Origin: Caballeronia pedi
GTDB lineage: Bacteria; Pseudomonadota; Gammaproteobacteria; Burkholderiales; Burkholderiaceae
Assembly: GCF_001544915.2 (NCBI RefSeq)
Contig: NZ_FCOE02000032.1
Span: 1-64,000 of the forward strand
Direction: 5' to 3'
DNA length: 64,000 nt
Shown here: piece by piece, positions 52,174 through 60,710 of the stretch
Position numbering within the stretch: position 1 is the first letter of the stretch
How the letters are laid out: every line of letters begins with the position of its first letter
Made by a program: the position numbers and the translations under genes
The notes under the pieces: model-generated
Database searches by the model: none
What the model saw: the letters and a program-made list of their open reading frames with translations, nothing else
Told to the model about the DNA's origin: nothing

Positions 52174-52973
52174 CGGCTGGTTCTCCGCGTGTTCACGCAG
52201 GTTTTGCGCGGCCAGGGAATGAGCGCGCTCGTCGTGCGCATGTAGTCGCGATAGCCGTCGCGCGTCGTCGCCAGATGCGCTTCGAGAATTGGAATGCCCG
52301 ACACCTTCAGCAGCAGCCATGCCATCAGCACGGGCGGCGCAAGCGTGGCCCAGCCCCACGGCAGTTCGATCGACAGCACCGCGTACGCGACCCAATGCAC
52401 GCATTCGAAGAAATAGTTCGGATGACGCGAATAGCGCCACCAGCCCTCGCGGCACGTTTTGCCGCGCTGCGCGGGATCGGCGGCGAAGCGCTTCAGTTGA
52501 CGGTCGGCGGCGGCTTCCCCGGCGACCGCGATGAGCCATATCGCGATGAACGCGGCGATGCTCAGCGGGCTCGCCGCATCGGGCGCATAGGCAGGCACGA
52601 GGAACGCGACGGCCAGTAATGCAGAAATGAGCGCCTGCAACTGGAAGAAGCCGAACATGTTGCGCGCGGCGCGCGTGCCCCAGCGTTCACGGAACGCGCG
52701 ATAGCGCCGGTCTTCCGGCTTGCCGTGATTGCGCCGCCACAGATGCCGCGCGAGCCTGGCGCCCCAGAGCACGCCGCCCGCCGCGACGCACGCGCGATTG
52801 ACCGCCGCGCCCGTCGCACACGCACCGATAAAGAGCGCAGCCGCGCCGAGCGCGGCGGCCCAGACCGGATCGACCATGCCGGCGTTTTGCGTGCGCAACT
52901 GCCAGAGCCACGCGGCGGAAAACACCAGCACGAAACCGATGACGACGATAAGGACAGTGACGACGACGGGCAT
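52170..52973 (-). CDS. DUF1295 family membrane protein
   Basis: A 267-residue polytopic protein with about six hydrophobic segments. The diagnostic DUF1295/steroid-5-alpha-reductase region is GWWRYSRHPNYFFECVHW near 190. Family members are membrane enzymes or enzyme-like proteins of lipid metabolism. It is the first structural gene after the sigma/anti-sigma pair, with its own ECF-type promoter. Confidence 0.92.
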   Translation of the reverse strand: MPVVVTVLIVVIGFVLVFSAAWLWQLRTQNAGMVDPVWAAALGAAALFIGACATGAAVNRACVAAGGVLWGARLARHLWRRNHGKPEDRRYRAFRERWGTRAARNMFGFFQLQALISALLAVAFLVPAYAPDAASPLSIAAFIAIWLIAVAGEAAADRQLKRFAADPAQRGKTCREGWWRYSRHPNYFFECVHWVAYAVLSIELPWGWATLAPPVLMAWLLLKVSGIPILEAHLATTRDGYRDYMRTTSALIPWPRKTCVNTRRTSR

Positions 52974-53004
52974 GACGGCTCCGCGAACCTATGTTCACCG
53001 AGCC

Positions 53005-53032
53005 ATACGGATGGGACGCGAGATCGGATGCA
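53005..53032 (-). promoter_or_regulatory. ECF-type promoter before the DUF1295 gene
   Basis: Minus strand: TGCATCC (53032-53026), 16-base spacer, CGTAT (53009-53005), identical in both boxes and spacing to the promoter at 50432-50459. The -10 end is 32 bases from the DUF1295 ATG. Confidence 0.78.
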
Positions 53033-53063
53033 GCGCGATCGAAAATCGAAAGGACTGCAATCC

Positions 53064-53798
53064 TCAGGTGGAATGCATCTGGCCGGTCGCGAGCACGGGG
53101 CCGGTTGGCGCGCCGGTCGGCGATCCGCCGGGCGGCTCTTCCGACACCGCGAGCACGGCCCGCGCGCTCATCTGCGCGATGATCTCGGGCGGCAGCGTCA
53201 TCGTCGCGGGTCGATCGGACGGGAAGACGCCGAGCGCGATCGGCTTCGCGTCCGGCGGGATGAGCCACAGTTCCGTCGCGCGGTTCGAGGGCACCGCCAC
53301 GCTCGCGGCGGGCACGACGACCATGCGCGCGCCGTGCAGATCGACGGTCGCGGTCCAGTGCACGAGGCCGTCCTTGCGCGCGATCGACGCGACCATGTAT
53401 TCGCTGGGCACGGCGGCTGTGGTCGGCGCTTGCGGCGCTTGCCGCATCCACACGAGGTTCACGCCGAGCAGCACGAGCGCGGCGACGCTCGCGCCCATCG
53501 CGAGCCAGCGCCAGACGCTCAGGCTGTCCCACCAGCGCTGGCGTGCGGGCGCGCCCGTTTGCGGCGTCATGAAGCCCAGATCGCGGCGGATACGCGTCCA
53601 GACGCGCTCGGGCGGAGCGATCGCGCGGATATCATCCGAGAGCGGCGCAAGCCGTTGTTGCCACGCATCGAGTTCGCGCTGCAACGCGGGATCGCGCGAC
53701 ACGTCCGCTTCGAGCGTCGCGCGCGCATCGGCATCCAGCACGCCGAGCGCGTATTCGGCGCAGCGCAGGTCGTCGTCGTTGGCGGCGGGCGTGTTCAT
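53064..53798 (-). CDS. RskA/ChrR-type anti-sigma factor (membrane)
   Basis: A 244-residue protein. The N-terminal anti-sigma domain (about 10-60) has DDDLRCAEYALGVLDADAR. A membrane helix lies at about 96-117. An extracytoplasmic RskA domain follows (about 125-235), with the VDLHGARMVVVPAASVAVPSNR-type strands and ELWLIPP. Such proteins hold the sigma factor until a signal triggers release. It is coupled to the sigma gene by an ATGA overlap. Confidence 0.93.
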   Translation of the reverse strand: MNTPAANDDDLRCAEYALGVLDADARATLEADVSRDPALQRELDAWQQRLAPLSDDIRAIAPPERVWTRIRRDLGFMTPQTGAPARQRWWDSLSVWRWLAMGASVAALVLLGVNLVWMRQAPQAPTTAAVPSEYMVASIARKDGLVHWTATVDLHGARMVVVPAASVAVPSNRATELWLIPPDAKPIALGVFPSDRPATMTLPPEIIAQMSARAVLAVSEEPPGGSPTGAPTGPVLATGQMHST

Positions 53799-54400
53799 TG
53801 TTCGAGGCAGGTCTTGAGTTGCATCAGGCTGCGGCGAATCCAGCTCTTCATGGTGCCGAGCGGCACGGCGAGCCGTTGCGCCAGTTCGCTATACGTTGCG
53901 CCTGTGAAAAAGGCTTCGCGCACCGCGCTCTTCTGTTGCGGCTCGAGCCGGTCGAGACAGTGTTCGAGCCGCCTCCGTTCCTCGCTCGATTCGGCCGCGA
54001 CGGCGGGTGTCGGCGATTCGTCTGCGATTTCGGGCGCGTCGTTTTCGCCGAATGTTTCCTCGCGATGCTGCCGCATGCGGTCGATCGTGCGATTGCGCGC
54101 GAGCGTGATGAGCCAGGTGATGGCGCTGCCGCGCGTCATGTCGAAGGTATCCGCGCGACGCCAGACGGCGGCGAAGACTTCCTGAAGGATGTCTTCGGCT
54201 TCGCCGCGGTCGTGGATCATGCGCACGATCACGCCGAAGATTCGCGGCGAGGTCGCGCGATACAGTTCGTCGAACGCTTTCTCGTCGCCGTTTGCGACGT
54301 TCACGAGCAAGCCGTTCACGTGCTCGCGGCGCAGCCTGTCGGCGTCGTCGGAGGCATTCGCGTCGAAGTTACCGGTGCTGCCTGAGGTGATGTCCGTCAT
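53795..54400 (-). CDS. ECF RNA polymerase sigma factor (SigK-like)
   Basis: A 201-residue ECF sigma factor. Region 2 (about 35-105) has AFDELYRATSPRIFGV, DILQEVFAAVWRRADTFD and ITWLITLARNRTIDRMRQ. Region 4 (about 145-198) has YSELAQRLAVPLGTMKSW, the helix-turn-helix. The RskA-type anti-sigma beside it and the GCATCC-like -35 boxes nearby suggest a SigK-type group. The ATG at 54400 was chosen; the frame continues upstream without sigma features. A longer start is unlikely because the gap holds the divergent SRPBCC promoter. Confidence 0.94.
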   Translation of the reverse strand: MTDITSGSTGNFDANASDDADRLRREHVNGLLVNVANGDEKAFDELYRATSPRIFGVIVRMIHDRGEAEDILQEVFAAVWRRADTFDMTRGSAITWLITLARNRTIDRMRQHREETFGENDAPEIADESPTPAVAAESSEERRRLEHCLDRLEPQQKSAVREAFFTGATYSELAQRLAVPLGTMKSWIRRSLMQLKTCLEQ

Positions 54401-54496
54401 GGGAAAAAATGATCCGGACTGCGATGATGGCTGGGTATGTCGGGCAATATAGCATCGCGTTCGCGAATGCGGACGGCGATATGCGGAGCATGTTCG

Positions 54497-55036
54497 ATGA
54501 TCAGGACTCTGCTGGTGTTGCTGGCGTCGCTGTTGGTCATCGTCGGCGCGCTTCTGATTCCGTTGCCGCGCGACGTGTCGCCGGAAACGCGCATCGTCAG
54601 CGTCGTCGAGATACGGCGTGCGCCCTCGGTCGTATTCGACTTCGTCACGACGCCGGCGCATTGGCCGGCATGGCATCCGTCGTCGCTATCGGTGCAAGGG
54701 AAGGTGGACCATCCGCTCGATGTGGGTGAGCAGGTCGTCGAGGCGTTTCGCGTGGCAGGCAGACGCGGCCGCGTCGTGTGGACCGTCAGCGACAAAGCGT
54801 ATCCAGCGAGATGGTCGATCGATGGTGTGATCGATGGCCGCGCCGCGGGCACGGTCACCTATGCGCTCACGCCGGAAGAGAAGGGCACGCGCTTCGTTCG
54901 CGAATTCACGTATCGCGCGCCTTCGCTGTGGTTCGCGCTCGTGAACCGGATCGTGCTGAAGGGCATGATCCAGTCCGAATCCGACGAGGCGGTGACGCGG
55001 TTGAAGCGCTTGCTCGAAAGCATGCCCGCAGGCTGA
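54497..55036 (+). CDS. SRPBCC (START-like) family protein with N-terminal membrane anchor
   Basis: A 179-residue protein. A hydrophobic helix at about 3-24 is followed by an SRPBCC fold: V.IRRAPSVVFDFVTTPAHWPAWHPS near 40-62, then V..TVSDKAYPARWSIDG and an amphipathic C-terminal helix. Such proteins bind hydrophobic ligands. It is divergent from the sigma gene with only 96 bases between starts. The ATG at 54497 is preferred over two upstream in-frame ATGs because it places the hydrophobic helix at the N-terminus. Confidence 0.85.
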   Translation: MIRTLLVLLASLLVIVGALLIPLPRDVSPETRIVSVVEIRRAPSVVFDFVTTPAHWPAWHPSSLSVQGKVDHPLDVGEQVVEAFRVAGRRGRVVWTVSDKAYPARWSIDGVIDGRAAGTVTYALTPEEKGTRFVREFTYRAPSLWFALVNRIVLKGMIQSESDEAVTRLKRLLESMPAG

Positions 55037-55042
55037 GGACGA

Positions 55043-56101
55043 TCAGTGCCGGCGAGGGTGTGCGAGGAAGAAGCGCAGCATCTCGGCACTGGCATCGGGT
55101 CCGCTGGGATCGGTGTAGGTGCCGCTCGGGGAGCCGCCTGACCATGCGTGGGGTGCGCCGTGAATGGTCCATAGTTCGGCGGCTACGCCTTCTCTGGACG
55201 TCATTTTTTGGACCGAGTGTTTGCGCGCGCCGAGACCGGCAGCGGACACTGTCTCGTTCGCTGTGAATCCGCGCATCAGTTCGTGGGCGTTGGCGTGATT
55301 CACGGTTGCGTCGGCGTCGCCGTGAAATACGATGAGCGGGCATTTTGGCGTTGGTGCGTCGTGCATGCCCGCGCGGCCTGCCTTGGCTTTGACCTTGCCG
55401 CCGCGCATCGCTGCGAGCGCGGACGGCAAGTCGTGCGCGCTTCCGACGGGCAGCCCGGAATGAACGCCCGCCGCCGCGTACAGATCCGGATAGCGCTGCG
55501 CCATGATCGCCGCCATCGCGCCTCCCGCCGACAAGCCGGCGACATACACGCGCTTCGGGTCCACGCTGTGATTCGCCATGATCTCGCGCGTCATTCCCGC
55601 GATCAGCGATGGCTCGCCCTGATCGCGTTGCTGATCGCCCGGCTTGAACCAGTTCCAGCACTTCGACGCATTCGCGCTCTGCGGCTGGACCGGATAGGCG
55701 ACGATGAAGCCGTGCGTTTCGGCCAGCGCGTTCATGCGCGTGCCGGCGGCGAAATCGTCGGCGTCCTGCGTGCAGCCATGCAGCATCACGACGAGCGGCA
55801 GCGGCTCATTGCGATAGCCGCTCGGCACGTAGAGCTTGTAGCTTCGCTGGCCGGCAGTATCGACGTAGCGTCGCGTGCTGAAGTGGCCGCGATCGAGCAC
55901 GTCGGAGTCGGGTCGCGCGACGTGCGGGTGATGCCGCGGCGGCGTTTTATCGACGTCTGCGTGTTGTTGGGCGCGGGGTGCGGGTGTCCGCTCGCCACGC
56001 ATGGCGCGCTTCACGACTTCCGCCGCGGCGGCGGCATCGTTGTTGCGAAAGAGGGCGAACGCCTCTTTCATCGAGTCAAGAAAGCCTTCATTGAGTTTCA
56101 T
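55043..56101 (-). CDS. PHB-depolymerase-family esterase
   Basis: A 352-residue alpha/beta hydrolase of the PHB depolymerase (LpqC/Esterase_PHB) family. The HGCTQDADDFA oxyanion segment, the nucleophile GLSAGGAM, the D of DADATVNHAN and the final H of PHAWSGGS complete the triad. There is no signal peptide, so it may act on intracellular polymer or other esters. The N-terminal 60 residues include a KRAMRGERTP segment. It follows the CopG-like gene by 34 bases and converges with the SRPBCC gene. Confidence 0.9.
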   Translation of the reverse strand: MKLNEGFLDSMKEAFALFRNNDAAAAAEVVKRAMRGERTPAPRAQQHADVDKTPPRHHPHVARPDSDVLDRGHFSTRRYVDTAGQRSYKLYVPSGYRNEPLPLVVMLHGCTQDADDFAAGTRMNALAETHGFIVAYPVQPQSANASKCWNWFKPGDQQRDQGEPSLIAGMTREIMANHSVDPKRVYVAGLSAGGAMAAIMAQRYPDLYAAAGVHSGLPVGSAHDLPSALAAMRGGKVKAKAGRAGMHDAPTPKCPLIVFHGDADATVNHANAHELMRGFTANETVSAAGLGARKHSVQKMTSREGVAAELWTIHGAPHAWSGGSPSGTYTDPSGPDASAEMLRFFLAHPRRH

Positions 56102-56135
56102 GTTTTTTTCCGTTATCGGCATGGGAGTGCGGGCG

Positions 56136-56552
56136 CTAGCGGATCCGGTCCGCCAGCGCGGCCTTGAGTGCCGGTGATGCATGGAGCGCGCCGCGCACCA
56201 GAATCGAGTCGATCGTCGCCAAAGCGAGTTCGGGCGATACGTCGGTGGCGATGCTGGCTAGTCCCAGCACCTGGATTCTGAGTCGCTGATTGGCAGCGCG
56301 GGCTGCTTCGAGGTCCTGTTTCGAAAAGTGCTGGAGACCCAGAACGAGCTCACGGCGCGTCACCGTGTCCTTGACGACGGGCGCGTGAACCGACAGTTGA
56401 TTGCGGATTGCGGTGCGGATCAGGTCCGTGCGGTTCGAGTAAAAGCCTTCTTCGACGAGCAGGTCGATTTGGCCCAGATCGATGGGACCGAGGTTGATGG
56501 TGATTTTTTCGGTCTCGCCGCCGCGAGGCTGGTTGAGTGGTTCTTTCGACAT
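56136..56552 (-). CDS. CopG/ribbon-helix-helix-type transcriptional regulator
   Basis: A 138-residue protein. The N-terminal ribbon-helix-helix is in EKITINLGPIDLGQIDLLV then YSNRTDLIRTAIRNQL, about 15-52. The rest is a helical C-terminal domain. Genes like this precede PHB-depolymerase-type esterases in related bacteria. A perfect 18-bp palindrome 24 bases before its ATG is a probable operator, so autoregulation is likely. Confidence 0.87.
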   Translation of the reverse strand: MSKEPLNQPRGGETEKITINLGPIDLGQIDLLVEEGFYSNRTDLIRTAIRNQLSVHAPVVKDTVTRRELVLGLQHFSKQDLEAARAANQRLRIQVLGLASIATDVSPELALATIDSILVRGALHASPALKAALADRIR

Positions 56553-56575
56553 TTTGGGGTTTGGGGCATCCGTGT

Positions 56576-56593
56576 ACCATCCATATGGATGGT
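56576..56593. promoter_or_regulatory. Perfect palindrome, probable CopG operator
   Basis: ACCATCCATATGGATGGT reads identically on both strands. It is 24 bases upstream of the CopG-like ATG, in the position of a repressor site over its own promoter. Confidence 0.7.
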
Positions 56594-56848
56594 TATAGGC
56601 TGATTTTCGGATGGAGTCAATGCTTAGGTTGGGTAGGTCGCGTGAGCTTATATGTTTACATAATGTTAATTATCACATTTTTCATTATCGTCAGATGTTT
56701 CACTTAACAGCCATTCATATGCGTTCGCTCCTTCGTACTACCATTGGACGCAATGGTTTTCCGAGTCGGCCTCGCTGTTTTCCCGTTCTCGATCGTGTTG
56801 CATTGCTGTTGCGTATCAAATGCCGCTCGGTCATCGAGAAAGAAATCC
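56594..56848. other. AT-rich leader before the glycosidase gene
   Basis: A 255-base gap that is noticeably AT-rich at about 56640-56710, unlike the rest of the window. It contains TTTACA and several TTAAT/TTATC runs but no clean -35/-10 pair that I can place. It probably contains the glycosidase promoter. Confidence 0.55.
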
Positions 56849-58711
56849 ATGAAAAGCACCTTCCTTTATCTCTCGCCACTGATCGTCACGCTCGCCGCAT
56901 GCGACGGCAACGATGCCGCCTCTCCATCGTCCGCGACTCATGCCGCGCCAGCACACCAGATAATCTGCGCCGCTCCTACTTTCACGCCCGCGTCCGCTGG
57001 CCGCGGCCTGATCACCGCCGACACACCGAACTCCGACGGCACCCGCACCTATCCCATCGACGCGCAGATAAACATCGCGATCACCACTCACGCCCGCGCG
57101 GCCGACACGCTCAGATGGACCATCGCCGATACATACGGCAACACGGTCGCAAGCGGCAGTTTCGCCGTGCCCGCCGCTGCGACGACGAGCACGCTCGCGT
57201 GCACATCGACGCTCGCGGGCTACTTCCAGATCGCCGCGACGCTCGACCGCGCTGGCGGCCAGGTGAAATCATCCGGCACGCGTCCGGACGGTTTCGCGAG
57301 CTTCGGCGTGATCCCGAATCTCGCGAGCGCGATTCCTGCCGTCGAATACACGAAGCAGGACCAGCATCGCTTCGGCATGCAGGGCTTCAACGACTGGAGC
57401 GCGGCGCTGTCGTTGCTCGGCATCTCGTGGACGATCGATGATCGCGAGATGGCGCTGATGGAACCCGACGATCGCTTCGAGTTCGATCCATCGACGGACT
57501 ATCTCGATCCGTTCTACAAGTCCGGCACGGTGATGCGTCTCGTGCGGCTCGACGGCCTGCCCGGCGGTGCGAGCATGCACGGCCTGAACCCCGACCACGC
57601 GTATATCCCGAACGATCTCGGTTATTACCGCAACTACATGGCGCGTGTCGGACAGGAAACGGAATCGATCCGCGCCAAATACTATCCGACGATGTCCGGA
57701 AACTATTACCAGGTCACGTGGGAACCGGAAGTCATGTGGAAGGATTCTGACAAGAACCTCGTCGCGCTCTATCAGCACGTCTACGACGGCCTGCATTCGA
57801 CCGACCCGCACGCGGTGGTCATGGGCCCGACCGAGTCGTTTCCGATGCATACGACCGAGCGCCTGCAAGCGCTCGCATCGCTCGGTTTCGCGCAATACAT
57901 CGATGGCGTTGCGACGCACGGTTACTACGATCCTGCCGGCTCGTCACCGTCGAATCCGCCTGAACGTCTGTATACCGAATCGAATGCCGATAACTCACTG
58001 CTCAACCAGATGCGCGATCTTCGCGCCGAAATGCAGCAGGAATACAAGCCGGACATGAGGCTGTTCGTGACGGAAACCGGCATCAACTACGACGCCGGCG
58101 CGAGCTACGGCCCGGACTATCCGACACCGAACATCCTGTTCGCGCAAGGCGCGGTCGTCGCGCGCGCGCACATCATCCTTCTGGGCGAAGGCGCGGATCA
58201 GACGTATGTGTTCTACGGCCCGGACTTTCCCGACGAGATCGGCTTCGGCACCTTCTTCGACCTCGACGAACCGCAGGGCTCGGTCGACGCGACGAACATC
58301 GCGCCGAAGCCCGCAGCGATGGCGGTCGCCGCGCTGACGCGCATTCTCGACGGCACGACGACGCTCGGTCCCGTGAACGACCTGCCCACCGGCGTCTACG
58401 CGTATGGTTTCCAGCAGCTGAACGAAGGCCGCATCATCACCGCGCTATGGACGCACGACAACGATGCGTGGCCCGCGTCTAACGGCGAGTTCAGCTCGAC
58501 CTACAGCGTGAGCTATACCCTCAAGGTCGATGCCGACGGCAACAGCGGCACGGTGCAACTGATCGACGCGATGGGCAACGTATCGAGCGTGCCATACACG
58601 AACGGCGCGGTGACATTGACGCTCACGGAGTCGCCGCAATACGTGGTGTCGATGAACGCGAGCGTCGCGAAGAGCAATACGACGAAGCCGGTCGGTTACG
58701 TCGGCATGTAG
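56849..58711 (+). CDS. Secreted clan GH-A-like glycoside hydrolase lipoprotein
   Basis: A 620-residue lipoprotein. The lipobox LAAC has Cys18, and the next residue is Asp. An N-terminal beta domain precedes a (beta/alpha)8-like catalytic domain with YYQVTWEPEV (candidate acid/base Glu) and RLFVTETGINYD (candidate nucleophile Glu). The C-terminal region has a beta-sandwich. The pattern matches clan GH-A glycosidases, perhaps GH39-like, but the substrate is unknown. The ATG at 56849 has GAGAAAG upstream; a longer frame begins at 56744. It faces the sugar ABC operon, with 14 bases between stops, and may feed it. Confidence 0.78.
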   Translation: MKSTFLYLSPLIVTLAACDGNDAASPSSATHAAPAHQIICAAPTFTPASAGRGLITADTPNSDGTRTYPIDAQINIAITTHARAADTLRWTIADTYGNTVASGSFAVPAAATTSTLACTSTLAGYFQIAATLDRAGGQVKSSGTRPDGFASFGVIPNLASAIPAVEYTKQDQHRFGMQGFNDWSAALSLLGISWTIDDREMALMEPDDRFEFDPSTDYLDPFYKSGTVMRLVRLDGLPGGASMHGLNPDHAYIPNDLGYYRNYMARVGQETESIRAKYYPTMSGNYYQVTWEPEVMWKDSDKNLVALYQHVYDGLHSTDPHAVVMGPTESFPMHTTERLQALASLGFAQYIDGVATHGYYDPAGSSPSNPPERLYTESNADNSLLNQMRDLRAEMQQEYKPDMRLFVTETGINYDAGASYGPDYPTPNILFAQGAVVARAHIILLGEGADQTYVFYGPDFPDEIGFGTFFDLDEPQGSVDATNIAPKPAAMAVAALTRILDGTTTLGPVNDLPTGVYAYGFQQLNEGRIITALWTHDNDAWPASNGEFSSTYSVSYTLKVDADGNSGTVQLIDAMGNVSSVPYTNGAVTLTLTESPQYVVSMNASVAKSNTTKPVGYVGM

Positions 58712-58725
58712 ATCATGACGACACG

Positions 58726-59838
58726 TCACGCAATGCGCCGCTCGCTCGCCGGATCGAACACGACCGCTTTCGACACATCGAAAACGAGTTCGAGATTCGC
58801 ATCGGGCCGCGCTTCCGACGACGGATGCACGCGGCTCACCATCCGCCTGCCGTTGACCTGAGCGAACACGAGCGTGTCCGGACCGGTCGGCTCGACTACG
58901 TCGACACGCACCGTGAAGCGCTGCGACGACGCACCGCTCTCGCCGTGCGCGCTGCGCGCATCCGTGATCCGCTCTGGCCGGATGCCGACGATCACCGTTT
59001 GCCCCATGCGCGAACGCAGTGCATCCGACGGCAGCATCAGCACGCCACGCGCAACGCCCGTGTCGATTTCCAGCCCTACGCCCGCGCCCAGCGATACGAG
59101 CTTGCCGTGTACGAAGTTCATCGGCGGCGCGCCGATGAAGCCCGCGACAAAGAGATTGGCGGGCGCATCGTAGATGTCCTGCGGCGGGCCGAACTGTTGC
59201 ACGACGCCGTCTTTCATTACCGCGATGCGGTCGCCCAGCGTCATCGCTTCGATCTGATCGTGCGTCACGTATACGATCGTCGAGTTCAGACGCTGATGCA
59301 TCAGCTTGATCTCCGAACGCATCTCGATGCGCAGCTTCGCATCGAGATTCGACAGCGGCTCATCGAACAGGAACAGCGACGGGTCGCGCGCGAGCGCACG
59401 CCCCATCGCCACGCGCTGACGCTGGCCGCCCGACAACTGCCCCGGCTTGCGGTCCAGCAGATGCCCGATCTGCAAGGTATCCGACACGCGCTCGACGATT
59501 TTCTTCTGCTCGTCCTTCGCCACCTTGCGGATGTTCAGCCCGAACGAGATGTTGTCGCGTACGCTCATCGACGGATACAGCGCGTAGGACTGAAAGACCA
59601 TCGCGATATCGCGATCCTTCGGCGACAGATCGTTCACGCGCTGTCCGCCTATGCGGATTTCGCCCTCACTCACCGTGTCGAGACCCGCAATCATGTTGAG
59701 CAGCGTGGACTTGCCGCAGCCCGAGCCGCCAACCAGGATCAGGAACTCGCCGTCGTCGATTTCGATATCGACGCCCTTGAGCACATCCGCGCCATTGGGA
59801 TAGCGCTTGTGCACGTTTTCGATGGAAAGACTTGCCAT
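58726..59838 (-). CDS. Sugar ABC transporter ATP-binding protein (UgpC/MalK-type)
   Basis: A 370-residue CUT1-type ATPase. Walker A is GGSGCGKST near 38-46, the signature LSGGQRQR near 136, and Walker B LFLFDEP near 156. The C-terminal TOBE/regulatory domain carries MNFVHGKL and IGIRPERI-like VGIRPERI motifs. It powers the two permeases encoded upstream and lies last in the operon, 14 bases after the permease gene. A longer open frame upstream reads through the permease gene in another phase and was rejected. Confidence 0.95.
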   Translation of the reverse strand: MASLSIENVHKRYPNGADVLKGVDIEIDDGEFLILVGGSGCGKSTLLNMIAGLDTVSEGEIRIGGQRVNDLSPKDRDIAMVFQSYALYPSMSVRDNISFGLNIRKVAKDEQKKIVERVSDTLQIGHLLDRKPGQLSGGQRQRVAMGRALARDPSLFLFDEPLSNLDAKLRIEMRSEIKLMHQRLNSTIVYVTHDQIEAMTLGDRIAVMKDGVVQQFGPPQDIYDAPANLFVAGFIGAPPMNFVHGKLVSLGAGVGLEIDTGVARGVLMLPSDALRSRMGQTVIVGIRPERITDARSAHGESGASSQRFTVRVDVVEPTGPDTLVFAQVNGRRMVSRVHPSSEARPDANLELVFDVSKAVVFDPASERRIA

Positions 59839-59852
59839 GTGTGTATCGCCTC

Positions 59853-60710
59853 TCAGCCCTTGACCGCGCCGGCGGTGAGCCCGCGCACGAAGTAACGCCC
59901 CGCCAGCAGATAAATGACTAACGTAGGCAGCGCCGCGATGATCGCCGCGGCCATGTCGACGTTGTATTCCTTGGTGCCTTCCGACGTGTTGACGAGATTG
60001 TTCAGCGCGACGGTGATAGGCATGGAATCCGCGCCTGCAAACACGATGCCGAACAGGAAGTCGTTCCATATCTGCGTGAACTGCCAGATGAGACAAACCA
60101 TCAGGATCGGCAACGACACGGGCAGCAGCACGCGCGTGAAGATCGTGAAAAAGCCCGCCCCGTCGATTCGTGCCGCCTTCACCAGTTCGGAAGGCACGCT
60201 CACGTAGAAATTGCGGAAAAACATCGTCGTGAAGGCGATGCCGTAGATCACGTGCACGAGCACGAGACCGGCCGTCGAGTTGGATATGCCAAGCAGACCT
60301 TCGAGACGCGCCATCGGCAGGAGAATCGCCTGGAAGGGTATGAAGCAGCCGACCATCAGCATCGTGAAAAGCGCGTCCGCGCCGCGAAAGCGCCACAAGG
60401 TCAGCACGTAGCCATTGAATGCGCCGATCAGCGTCGACAGCAGGACAGCGGGAATCACCATGCTCACCGAGTTCATGAAGAACGGCCGCATGCCTTCGCA
60501 GCGCACACCGGTGCAGGCCTCCGACCATGCCTTCACCCACGGCGCGATGGTCCACTGCGAAGGCAGCGTGAGCAGGTTGCCGGTGCGCAATTCCTCGATG
60601 CTCTTGAACGATGTGCTGAACATCACGTACATGGGCAGGATGAAGTACAGCGCGAAGAGAATCAGCGCAGCATAGACGCAGGCGCGATTGAAACCCGGTT
60701 TAGCGTGCAT
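59853..60710 (-). CDS. Sugar ABC transporter permease (MalG-type)
   Basis: A 285-residue CUT1 permease with six predicted helices. It carries the EAA loop ELVKAARIDGAGFFTIFTRVLLPVSLP near 175-200. It forms the membrane channel with the other permease. Its start overlaps the upstream permease gene by 11 bases. Confidence 0.94.
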   Translation of the reverse strand: MHAKPGFNRACVYAALILFALYFILPMYVMFSTSFKSIEELRTGNLLTLPSQWTIAPWVKAWSEACTGVRCEGMRPFFMNSVSMVIPAVLLSTLIGAFNGYVLTLWRFRGADALFTMLMVGCFIPFQAILLPMARLEGLLGISNSTAGLVLVHVIYGIAFTTMFFRNFYVSVPSELVKAARIDGAGFFTIFTRVLLPVSLPILMVCLIWQFTQIWNDFLFGIVFAGADSMPITVALNNLVNTSEGTKEYNVDMAAAIIAALPTLVIYLLAGRYFVRGLTAGAVKG

